From assembly GCA_005793655.1 (NCBI GenBank), contig SXRC01000114.1, forward strand, positions 1 to 8,034: a DNA stretch of 8,034 nt, read 5' to 3'. The translations under genes and the position numbers were made by a program. Below are positions 1 through 5,663 of this stretch, one piece after another (positions within the stretch are counted from its first letter, which is position 1; every line of letters begins with the position of its first letter). The stretch comes from Actinomycetota bacterium (lineage in GTDB: Bacteria > Actinomycetota > Actinomycetes > Nanopelagicales > Nanopelagicaceae). A model generated the notes under the pieces. The model searched no databases. It saw only the letters and a program-made list of their open reading frames with translations, and was not told the origin of the DNA.

Positions 1-632
1 CGAAAACCGGATTTTTATTTGGAATATTACTTGTAGTTGGCGCAGTTGCATGGCGTGCAAATCTTGGTATGGGCGCAGTAATGCTTGGATTCCTCGGTGG
101 ATTTGTATTGGCAATGATTATTTCCTTTAGCAAATCAATTAAGCCAGGTTTAGTTGTTGCATACGCAGCACTTGAAGGTTTAGCACTAGGAACTTTAAGT
201 AGCTACTACGAAGCGTTTTACCCAGGAATTGTTAGCCAAGCTGTAATTGGCACCATCGCAGCATTTGCTGGCGTACTAGTGATGTATCGCAGTGGCAGAT
301 TACGTGCTACTCCACAATTTACCCGCGCAGTAATTGGCGCAGCGATTGGTTACTTTATTCTTGGTTTAGTTTCACTTGTTGCATCATTCTTTGGTGTAGG
401 TCAAGGATATGGTTTCTACGGAGTATCTGGCCTTGGCTTACTACTTGCAGTTGCAGGTGTAGGACTTGCCAGCCTTTTCTTAGTACTTGATTTTGATCAA
501 ATTGAAAAGGGTGTTAACGCTGGAGTTCCTGAAAATCAATCATGGCGAGCAGCCTTTGGTCTGATGGTAACTGTGGTTTGGCTATACCTTGAAGTTTTAC
601 GCCTGATCTCAATCTTGCGCGGAAACCGCTAA
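1..632 (+). CDS. Bax inhibitor-1/YccA family membrane protein (5' truncated)
   Basis: The gene runs off the left edge. The open frame continues upstream of the first internal ATG (base 69) to the first full codon at base 3, so 209 C-terminal residues are visible and the ATG at 69 is not the start. About seven hydrophobic segments follow one another. The last part has the family's signature: a segment ending LVLDFDQIEKG (codons around 480-512), then a final helix with WLYLEVLRLISIL just before the C-terminus. In the family (BsYetJ, human BI-1) acidic residues in the last helices form a pH-sensitive latch in a calcium-leak channel; the two Asp here are candidates for it, but this is inference. 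Actinobacterial members have roughly 50 further N-terminal residues, which are outside the window. The physiological role in actinobacteria is not settled. A strong hairpin terminator follows the stop by 14 bases. The family call is secure; the function is not. Confidence 0.88.
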   Translation, partial: KTGFLFGILLVVGAVAWRANLGMGAVMLGFLGGFVLAMIISFSKSIKPGLVVAYAALEGLALGTLSSYYEAFYPGIVSQAVIGTIAAFAGVLVMYRSGRLRATPQFTRAVIGAAIGYFILGLVSLVASFFGVGQGYGFYGVSGLGLLLAVAGVGLASLFLVLDFDQIEKGVNAGVPENQSWRAAFGLMVTVVWLYLEVLRLISILRGNR

Positions 633-646
633 AAAAAGTATTACCC

Positions 647-685
647 AACAGGGGCTGTGAGAGATCACAGCTCCTGTTTATTTTT
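647..685. terminator. Rho-independent terminator, probably bidirectional
   Basis: A 14-base stem AACAGGGGCTGTGA (647-660) faces TCACAGCTCCTGTT (665-678) across a GAGA tetraloop, with a single G-T wobble. On the plus strand it is followed by TATTTTT (679-685), giving a canonical terminator for the Bax inhibitor-like gene. On the minus strand the stem is followed after a short gap by a run of T (the A-run at 631-637), so it can also end the convergent MFS transcript. The right arm contains the MFS stop codon and its last codons. Confidence 0.9.
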
Positions 686-1849
686 GTCAGGAATTAAATC
701 CTCTTTCATATGTGACATTCGAGTTTCAGGCAGAAAAGTTGCTAATACAATTGCAATTACCCAAATACCTGCTGAAACTAAAAATGCTGTCTGGTAGCTA
801 TAAAGATCGGTTAATAAACCCACAATTACTGGGCCAAAGATCATTCCTGCATCTCCTGCCATCTGCCAGGCTGCAATAACCTGTCCGCCCCGGCCACGAA
901 TAATGTCGCCGACCACGCTGCCTGGAGCGGTGCCAACATAGGCACCACCTAAACCAAATAGCGCCATTGAAATAAAATAAAGCGCAGTATTGGTGGTAAC
1001 TGCCAGCATTAAAATTCCAAACAAAACAAATGCGCTACCAAACAACAACGCAGCTTTGCGTCCTTTTTGATCTGAGTATTTTCCTGCTTTTAACATAAAT
1101 AAGCCCTGCACCAATGCGCCAATGGTTAAACCAAGCCCTGCAATTGCGGCGGTGGATTTTAATTCCTCAGTTACAAATAAGGGCAAGATAGATGATCTAA
1201 GGCCAAATAAAATCCAATTGTTTATAAAAGCTAGTGCTAACGCAATTTGGTAGGGCTTTAAGCGCATTGCTTGGCTCAAGGTGGTCTGTCCTAATTTGCT
1301 TGTCGGGGCATCTACTTTTTTACCTAATCTTTTTTCACTTAAGAAAAACAACGCAATTGCGCCAGCGATTGCCAAAGTTATTGAGTAAACAAAAAATGGC
1401 GCCCTTAAGGAGATGGCTGAAAGAATTCCACCAAAGGCCGGGCCAGTGATCCCGCCTAGCAAGAATCCGCCGTTAAATAATGATTGGGCACGTCCTCTAA
1501 AATCATCACCAACTGAGCGCATTAGTAACGATCCAGCTGAGACTGAAAACATTGAGGAACCAAGGCCGCCTAAGGATCTAAATATCAATAATTGTTCATA
1601 GGTTTGCGCCAAAGCGGTAAGCAGGGTGAAGAAGGAAACCATGAATAATCCAAAGCCCAACACAGATCGCTCGCCAAATTTATCTACAAATTTTCCGGCT
1701 ACTAAACCAGAGGAAAAGCGCACAATTGCAAAGCTTGAAATAATCAATCCAATTGCAGTTTTACTTACACCAAATGATGAGGCAAATATGGGCAGTGCAG
1801 GAATAATTAGGCCAAAGCCCACCGCTACAAAGAAAGAAATTGAAGACAA
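665..1849 (-). CDS. MFS transporter, DHA1-type 12-TM efflux family
   Basis: A major facilitator superfamily protein of 394 residues from the TTG at 1849, all membrane helices apart from a central loop (about residues 172-198). Visible hallmarks are the loop 2-3 motif A, GKFVDKFGER (residues 52-61), its repeat in the second half, GKYSDQKGRK (256-265), and a motif-C-like GGITGPAFGG (132-141). These fit a proton-coupled drug/metabolite exporter of the DHA1 type; the substrate cannot be read from sequence. The start is uncertain. Codons upstream of the TTG stay open to a TGA at 1943-1945, and the residues just before it (LPSEIAIL) look like the normal run into TM1, but that extension holds no ATG, GTG or TTG. 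A CTG at 1931-1933 would give 422 residues. The gene is divergent from drrAB and convergent with the Bax inhibitor-like gene, its stop lying inside the shared terminator. It may act as an efflux partner of drrAB, but nothing shows this. Confidence 0.87.
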   Translation of the reverse strand: MSSISFFVAVGFGLIIPALPIFASSFGVSKTAIGLIISSFAIVRFSSGLVAGKFVDKFGERSVLGFGLFMVSFFTLLTALAQTYEQLLIFRSLGGLGSSMFSVSAGSLLMRSVGDDFRGRAQSLFNGGFLLGGITGPAFGGILSAISLRAPFFVYSITLAIAGAIALFFLSEKRLGKKVDAPTSKLGQTTLSQAMRLKPYQIALALAFINNWILFGLRSSILPLFVTEELKSTAAIAGLGLTIGALVQGLFMLKAGKYSDQKGRKAALLFGSAFVLFGILMLAVTTNTALYFISMALFGLGGAYVGTAPGSVVGDIIRGRGGQVIAAWQMAGDAGMIFGPVIVGLLTDLYSYQTAFLVSAGIWVIAIVLATFLPETRMSHMKEDLIPDKNKQEL

Positions 1850-1962
1850 TATCGCAATCTCAGATGGCAGTTCAGCAAAGGGGTTTTTAAGTAGCTTTTT
1901 AGGTTTGATTTTAACTGCCGCCTCTTTTATCAGTGAAACTATTCAAATGAATTACGTTGATT

Positions 1963-1968
1963 AGTATA
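1963..1968 (-). promoter_or_regulatory. Candidate -10 box for the MFS gene
   Basis: On the minus strand TATACT is a good -10 hexamer in the divergent intergenic region. A transcript would begin near 1956, about 20 bases before the CTG candidate start at 1933. I see no convincing -35 box, so this is a weak call resting on the hexamer and its position. Confidence 0.3.
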
Positions 1969-1995
1969 AGTGTGTAGTTTACTGATTTTTCTTGT

Positions 1996-2001
1996 TAGTA
2001 T
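1996..2001 (+). promoter_or_regulatory. -10 box for drrAB, predicted leaderless
   Basis: TAGTAT lies six bases before the ATG at 2008, so transcription should start at or within a base or two of the A of the start codon. No Shine-Dalgarno sequence lies between this box and the ATG or just upstream of it. Both facts together point to a leaderless mRNA, a common arrangement in Actinobacteria. No clear -35 box is seen. Confidence 0.6.
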
Positions 2002-2007
2002 CTACTT

Positions 2008-3000
2008 ATGAAAGCAGTAATTGCGGAAAACTTAGTTAAAACCTATAACAAAGGCGCAGTTAAAGCATTAGATGGATTAAATCTTGATGTTGAAGAGGGC
2101 ACAGTGCTTGGTGTGCTGGGGCCAAATGGTGCAGGCAAAACCACAACTGTGAGAATTTTAGCAACTTTACTTTCACCAGATTCTGGCAATGCAACTGTTG
2201 CTGGTATTGATGTATTAAAACATCCTGATGAGGTTAGAAAGTTGATTGGATTATCTGGTCAATACGCTGCAGTTGATGAGACCTTAACTGGCTGGGATAA
2301 CTTAATTATGTTTGGCCGGCTTTATCATCTATCTGCACAGGCCACTAAGCAACGTGCAATCGAATTACTTGAGCAATTTGCATTATCTGATGCAGCAAAG
2401 CGACCAATCAAAACCTATTCAGGTGGAATGAGGCGCAGATTAGATCTGGCTGCTTCATTAATTATCAGGCCAAAAGTTTTATTCTTAGATGAGCCAACCA
2501 CCGGCCTTGACCCAAGAGGAAGGCAAGATATGTGGGGTGTGATTGATGATTTAGTTAAGGGCGGGGTGACATTGTTATTAACCACGCAATACCTGGAAGA
2601 GGCAGATCACTTAGCTGATGAAATTGCAGTTATTGATCATGGAAAAGTGATTGCTCGAGGCACCTCTGATTCATTAAAAAAGCAGGTGGGTGGTGAGCGA
2701 CTAGAGATAGTGGTGGAAAATGAGCACCTGGAGATAGTTAAAGATATTGTCGCCAGAGTTAGTGGCAGTGCAATTAATGTTGATGAGGGGCTACGTCAGA
2801 TATCAGCCCCAGTTACTACCGGCAGTAAGGCATTGATTGAAGCGGCAAAAATGTTGGATGAAAAGGGTATCCATCCATTAGATATTGGACTTAAAAGGCC
2901 ATCATTAGATGATGTATTTCTCTCCTTAACTGGGCATGTGGCCGAGGAGAAAAAAGAAGAAGAGGCATCAGTTAATAAGGGTAGGAGACGGGGCAAATGA
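2008..3000 (+). CDS. drrA: DrrA-family ABC exporter ATP-binding subunit
   Basis: A 330-residue ABC ATPase. Motifs in order: Walker A GPNGAGKTT (38-46, Lys44), Q-loop Gln85 in GLSGQYAAVDETLTG, signature YSGGMRRRLDL (137-147), Walker B VLFLDEP with Asp161 and Glu162, and D-loop GLDP. The position that is usually the switch histidine is glutamine (Gln194 in LLTTQYLEEAD), which is typical of the DrrA/daunorubicin-resistance subfamily. A C-terminal domain of about 100 residues, also typical of that family, ends in PSLDDVFLSLTGH, followed by a charged tail rich in Lys and Glu. It powers the membrane subunit encoded next, with which it shares an ATGA stop/start overlap. Family members export drugs, glycolipids or other lipophilic compounds; the substrate here is unknown. 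The symbol denotes the family, not proven daunorubicin transport. Nothing biosynthetic lies nearby. Confidence 0.93.
   Translation: MKAVIAENLVKTYNKGAVKALDGLNLDVEEGTVLGVLGPNGAGKTTTVRILATLLSPDSGNATVAGIDVLKHPDEVRKLIGLSGQYAAVDETLTGWDNLIMFGRLYHLSAQATKQRAIELLEQFALSDAAKRPIKTYSGGMRRRLDLAASLIIRPKVLFLDEPTTGLDPRGRQDMWGVIDDLVKGGVTLLLTTQYLEEADHLADEIAVIDHGKVIARGTSDSLKKQVGGERLEIVVENEHLEIVKDIVARVSGSAINVDEGLRQISAPVTTGSKALIEAAKMLDEKGIHPLDIGLKRPSLDDVFLSLTGHVAEEKKEEEASVNKGRRRGK
2983..2987 (+). promoter_or_regulatory. Ribosome binding site of drrB inside the drrA 3' end
   Basis: AGGAG nine bases before the ATG at 2997 provides an internal Shine-Dalgarno. With the ATGA overlap it supports translational coupling of the two subunits, in contrast to drrA, which has no such site. 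Confidence 0.65.
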
Positions 3001-3794
3001 TTAATTTCATCTCAGATGCAGCAGTAATTACTAAGCGCCAGTTATTACAACTCTCTCGGGTGCCAGAGTTACTTTTGTTTTCAACTATTCAGCCGATTAT
3101 GTTTGTTTTGTTATTTAGATATGTATTTGGTGGCTCAATTGATACTGGTCAGCCAGGTGGATATGTGCAGTTACTTATGCCCGGCATATTTGTGCAAACA
3201 GTTGCCTTCACCTTGGCAGGAACCGCAGTTGGCTTAGCTGCTGATATGCAAAAAGGATTAATTGATCGCTTCAGATCACTGCCTATTTCACGTTCTGCAG
3301 TGGTAATTGGCAGAACCTTAGGAGATGGTGCTTTAAATATTGTGGTCTTAACCGCAATGGGAGTTGCTGGATATGCAGTGGGATGGCGACCAACCTCATC
3401 TTTGTTTGAGGTCTTCTTAGGTTTTGTTTTCTTATTAGTTTTTGGTTTTGCGATGTCTTGGATCGGAGTATTAATTGGTTTGTCAGTTAGAGAGGAGCGA
3501 GTAGCAACAAATGCCACCTTCATAGTGGTTTTTCCACTCACTTTTTTATCAAATGCCTTTGCACCAACTACTGGCATGCCAAAGCCGTTGCAGTATGTGG
3601 CGGAGTGGAATCCAGTCTCCACCATGGTGGCAGCTTGTCGGGAGCTATTTGGACTTGAAAATCAATTTGGCGCAACTGCTGGCTCATTTCCAAGTGAGAA
3701 TCCATTGCAAATGTCAGTAATTTATATGATTTTAATTATGGCTATTTTTATTCCATTAAGTATTCGCAAGTACAACAACGCCGCTAAAAAGTAA
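2997..3794 (+). CDS. drrB: DrrB-family ABC-2 type transporter permease
   Basis: A 265-residue membrane subunit with the ABC-2 permease layout: a cytoplasmic N-terminus, then about six hydrophobic segments (near residues 27-43, 62-82, 113-130, 140-163, 173-190 and 240-256). Family hallmarks are the cytoplasmic stretch after TM2, GLIDRFRSLPISRSAVVIGR (87-106), and the late motif LSNAFAPTTGMP followed by WNPVS (184-208), both characteristic of DrrB-like permeases. Its ATG overlaps the drrA stop (ATGA), so both proteins should be made in matched amounts and form the usual two-plus-two transporter. The stop codon abuts the stop of greA, which reads toward it, with no base between. The exported compound is unknown. 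Confidence 0.92.
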   Translation: MINFISDAAVITKRQLLQLSRVPELLLFSTIQPIMFVLLFRYVFGGSIDTGQPGGYVQLLMPGIFVQTVAFTLAGTAVGLAADMQKGLIDRFRSLPISRSAVVIGRTLGDGALNIVVLTAMGVAGYAVGWRPTSSLFEVFLGFVFLLVFGFAMSWIGVLIGLSVREERVATNATFIVVFPLTFLSNAFAPTTGMPKPLQYVAEWNPVSTMVAACRELFGLENQFGATAGSFPSENPLQMSVIYMILIMAIFIPLSIRKYNNAAKK

Positions 3795-4274
3795 TTAAAA
3801 AAGTTTAGCCTCAAGGATTCCAACTTTAACCTGCTTGCCATTTGGCGCGGTGTAATTAACTGTTTGCCCCACCTTTGCGCCAAGAACTGCAGCCCCTAGT
3901 GGTGATTTTTCAGAGTAAACATCAACATCACTAGTTGAGATCTCTCTAGAACCGAGCAGGAATTTAATTTCATCACCGGCAATATCAACTGTTACTAACA
4001 TGCCAAGACCGACTACCCCTGATTCACTAGCTGGTGGTGTGCCGATGTGAGCATGCTCGAGCATATGTTTAAGTTGACGAATTCTGCCCTCAATTTTTCC
4101 TTGTTCTTCTCGGGCTGCGTGGTAGCCACCATTTTCTTTTAGATCACCCTCAGCTCTTGCAGTTTCAATCTTTTTAATTATTTCTGTGCGAAGTGGACCC
4201 TCTAGCTCAGCAAGCTCTGCTGCTAGACGATCTGCTGCTTCCTGGGTGAGCCAGGTTTGAGTTGGTTGGTTCAT
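3795..4274 (-). CDS. greA: Transcription elongation factor GreA
   Basis: A 159-residue GreA, the usual length. The N-terminal coiled-coil domain (about residues 8-77) carries the tip motif EGDLKENGGYHAAREEQG (42-59), in which Asp44 and Glu47 correspond to the acidic pair that enters the RNA polymerase secondary channel and promotes cleavage of backtracked RNA. The C-terminal FKBP-like domain ends with the conserved SPLGAAVLGAKVG (124-136) and a following beta strand. It lies 12 bases downstream of DUF4307 on the same strand, an arrangement I recall from mycobacteria (Rv1081c-Rv1080c). The ATG is well placed, but no Shine-Dalgarno precedes it; instead a TAATAT box lies nine bases upstream, so a private, nearly leaderless transcript is likely in addition to read-through from DUF4307. 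Confidence 0.97.
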   Translation of the reverse strand: MNQPTQTWLTQEAADRLAAELAELEGPLRTEIIKKIETARAEGDLKENGGYHAAREEQGKIEGRIRQLKHMLEHAHIGTPPASESGVVGLGMLVTVDIAGDEIKFLLGSREISTSDVDVYSEKSPLGAAVLGAKVGQTVNYTAPNGKQVKVGILEAKLF

Positions 4275-4283
4275 AAGTGCGCA

Positions 4284-4289
4284 ATATTA
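4284..4289 (-). promoter_or_regulatory. Candidate -10 box for a private greA promoter
   Basis: TAATAT on the minus strand ends nine bases before the greA ATG and overlaps the TAA stop codon of DUF4307. It would give a 5' leader of only a few bases at most. No Shine-Dalgarno is present, which supports the reading. The -35 region is not convincing. Confidence 0.5.
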
Positions 4290-4691
4290 CTGGCAACTAG
4301 AAATTCCTGCATTTACTGCAGGTAATCGGGTAGGTATCGTCAGGGTGCGAAGGTTTGCCCCCACCATAAGTGCATCAGCTGGCATTGGATCATTAACTTC
4401 ACCAACAACATTTTTATCAATATCTCTGGCAACAATTGCACAGTTGTGATCAATCGAAATATCTCTTACCGTTATTTTGTAGGTGATGGAAATACTTTGT
4501 GCATCAATAATTTTGAATGAAACTAACTCAGATCTGACGGGGGGATTTGCTGCGTTATACCCACTCCACGCAAACCAGGCCGCAACAATTCCAATTAGTA
4601 TACCCAGAAGCCAATTGCGGCTTTTAGGCACCTCTTTGATCCCATACCGCTGGCGCAGTGCAGGATCGGCTAATACTTTGGGATGTATCAC
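4287..4691 (-). CDS. DUF4307 family single-pass membrane protein
   Basis: A 134-residue protein starting at GTG (4691). A short cytoplasmic N-terminus containing RYG (residues 15-17) and a basic stretch (KSRNW) leads into one membrane helix (about 27-45). The remaining ~85 residues are predicted extracytoplasmic, with SFKIIDAQSISITYKI and an end at SSCQ. This order (RYG, one TM, a beta-rich domain with a Cys in the middle and one near the C-terminus; here Cys84 and Cys133) matches the actinobacterial DUF4307 family. The two Cys could form a disulfide outside the cell, which is inference. Function is unknown. The gene sits directly upstream of greA and divergent from a small membrane protein. 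In mycobacteria its homologue faces mca, which is missing here. Confidence 0.82.
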   Translation of the reverse strand: MIHPKVLADPALRQRYGIKEVPKSRNWLLGILIGIVAAWFAWSGYNAANPPVRSELVSFKIIDAQSISITYKITVRDISIDHNCAIVARDIDKNVVGEVNDPMPADALMVGANLRTLTIPTRLPAVNAGISSCQ

Positions 4692-4698
4692 AGGGATA

Positions 4699-4704
4699 AG
4701 TGTA
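4699..4704 (-). promoter_or_regulatory. -10 box for the DUF4307-greA pair, predicted leaderless
   Basis: TACACT on the minus strand, followed by seven bases and then the GTG start at 4691. There is no Shine-Dalgarno between box and start. The spacing predicts a transcript beginning at or next to the GTG. Confidence 0.55.
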
Positions 4705-4732
4705 GAACTAATTCACAGCAGGTAAGTAGGCT

Positions 4733-4738
4733 TATCTT
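4733..4738 (+). promoter_or_regulatory. Candidate -10 box for the small membrane protein-SURF1-DUF3817 group
   Basis: TATCTT fits the actinobacterial TANNNT pattern. It would give a leader of roughly 18-20 bases that includes the strong ribosome binding site at 4752-4758. A TTCACA (4712-4717) lies upstream, but with a short 15-base spacer, so the -35 is doubtful. The site lies between the two divergent genes. Confidence 0.4.
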
Positions 4739-4751
4739 AAGTACTTCCGCC

Positions 4752-4758
4752 AAAGGAG
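4752..4758 (+). promoter_or_regulatory. Strong ribosome binding site that fixes the start of the small membrane protein
   Basis: AAAGGAG with a five-base spacer to the ATG at 4764 is the best Shine-Dalgarno in the window. It argues for the 45-residue product over a longer frame that stays open upstream to 4683, whose extra codons would overlap the divergent DUF4307 start. Confidence 0.75.
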
Positions 4759-4763
4759 TGATC

Positions 4764-4901
4764 ATGGATGAGAGCATAAGTTTTGATATGGGAGTTGCTG
4801 GCTCCCTGACCATGATCTTTTTAACCCTAGCAATGGTCATCTTGCTTACTAGTTTTTATCGCAGATATAAGAGATTAGTTGACCGCAAAGATCAAGAGTA
4901 G
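4764..4901 (+). CDS. Small single-TM membrane protein, 45 residues, function unknown
   Basis: A 45-residue protein: a short acidic N-terminus (MDESISFDMG), one hydrophobic helix at about residues 11-31 (VAGSLTMIFLTLAMVILLTS), and a strongly basic, charged C-terminus (FYRRYKRLVDRKDQE). The positive-inside rule puts the C-terminus in the cytoplasm. Start choice rests on the AAAGGAG at 4752-4758. The gene lies 15 bases before SURF1 on the same strand and shares an intergenic region with DUF4307. Position relative to greA-DUF4307 recalls the small conserved gene next to mca in mycobacteria (Rv1083), but I cannot verify homology from memory. Small one-helix proteins near oxidase assembly genes can be oxidase accessory subunits or assembly helpers; that is only a suggestion from context. 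I do not recognise a named family. Confidence 0.72.
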   Translation: MDESISFDMGVAGSLTMIFLTLAMVILLTSFYRRYKRLVDRKDQE

Positions 4902-4916
4902 TTTTTTCTAATTGTC

Positions 4917-5663
4917 ATGAAAATCTTAAAAACCACTGGCCTACTTATTACTTGGTTGCTCTTAATTTATAGCTGCTTTGAGTTAGGGATGTGGCAATTA
5001 CACCGGGCGCAAGATTTGAATGTAGTCACCGCTCCCCAGCCAGATCAGCCGCTAATTCCGCTAGAACAGGTGGCATCGGCGGGGAAAAATCTGCCAATAA
5101 AGGCGGTAAATAGAATTGTTTCAGCAGAGGGTAATTACTCAGCGATATATATTGCCCGTGATCAGAAGATTGCCGATGAAAAGATTGCAGATCTTGATGT
5201 GAGGTTATTAAAACTAAGTTCAGGCCATGGCGTATTAGTCGCTAGAGAAGTTCTAGATCAACAAAGTGGTGAGATAACGGGGCCAGTATCAATAACTGGC
5301 CGAATCTATCCACGGCAAAATGTTGATCGAGCATTTGCTAAGCCAGGTGAGTTACCCCGAATAGATCCAGCGCTGGTGGTAAGTAAGGAGAATCCCTTTT
5401 TATATGATGGGTATATAGTTTTAAAATCTGAAAAATCATCTGGGCAAATATCAAATCTCTCACTCATCCCATCAGGACAGATCTCCCAGCGACTTCCGGG
5501 TTTTTACTGGCAACACATTTCATATGTGGTGGTCTGGTGGTTTATGGGGCTGCTACTTTTAATTGCACCTGCTTTTCCACAATTTAGGGCAAGGGGGGAT
5601 AGAGTTAATAACTCAGCTAGCAGGGGTGTAAAGAAAAAGATGAAAGTTGGTTTGAAGAAGTGA
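4917..5663 (+). CDS. SURF1 family cytochrome c oxidase assembly protein
   Basis: A 248-residue protein with the SURF1 layout: an N-terminal helix (about residues 8-22) running into the signature LGMWQLHRA (23-31), a periplasm-side domain of about 165 residues, and a C-terminal helix (about 203-220) introduced by FYWQHISYVVVWW (197-209), the family's second signature. The central part includes VLVAREVL and the GPVSITGRIYPR strand usual for the fold. SURF1 proteins help insert heme a and assemble subunit I of aa3-type oxidases. A basic tail (KKKMKVGLKK) ends the protein on the cytoplasmic side. The ATG lies 15 bases after the small membrane protein gene with no Shine-Dalgarno, so translation probably depends on the upstream frame. 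The next gene starts inside its stop codon (GTGA). No oxidase structural gene is in the window. Confidence 0.88.
   Translation: MKILKTTGLLITWLLLIYSCFELGMWQLHRAQDLNVVTAPQPDQPLIPLEQVASAGKNLPIKAVNRIVSAEGNYSAIYIARDQKIADEKIADLDVRLLKLSSGHGVLVAREVLDQQSGEITGPVSITGRIYPRQNVDRAFAKPGELPRIDPALVVSKENPFLYDGYIVLKSEKSSGQISNLSLIPSGQISQRLPGFYWQHISYVVVWWFMGLLLLIAPAFPQFRARGDRVNNSASRGVKKKMKVGLKK

Noticed and set aside
1626..1964. A 112-codon plus-strand frame opposite the MFS gene
   Set aside because: It lies almost entirely antisense to well-supported membrane-protein codons and its product (Pro, Lys, Glu, Asn rich) looks like a reverse-frame shadow.
3149..3625. A 158-codon minus-strand frame opposite drrB
   Set aside because: It is antisense to a secure DrrB permease and its low-complexity Lys/Thr/Pro-rich product is typical of the reverse complement of hydrophobic codons.
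2008..3794. Antibiotic biosynthesis or daunorubicin resistance locus
   Set aside because: DrrA/DrrB-like exporters are common in actinobacteria without such pathways, and all neighbours are housekeeping genes.
3783..3809. Bidirectional terminator between drrB and greA
   Set aside because: Only six pairs can form around a 15-base A+T-rich loop, which is too weak to call a terminator.
4683..4763. Longer 72-residue version of the small membrane protein
   Set aside because: The added residues are polar and unconserved-looking, would overlap the divergent DUF4307 start and promoter, and the strong AAAGGAG marks the ATG at 4764.
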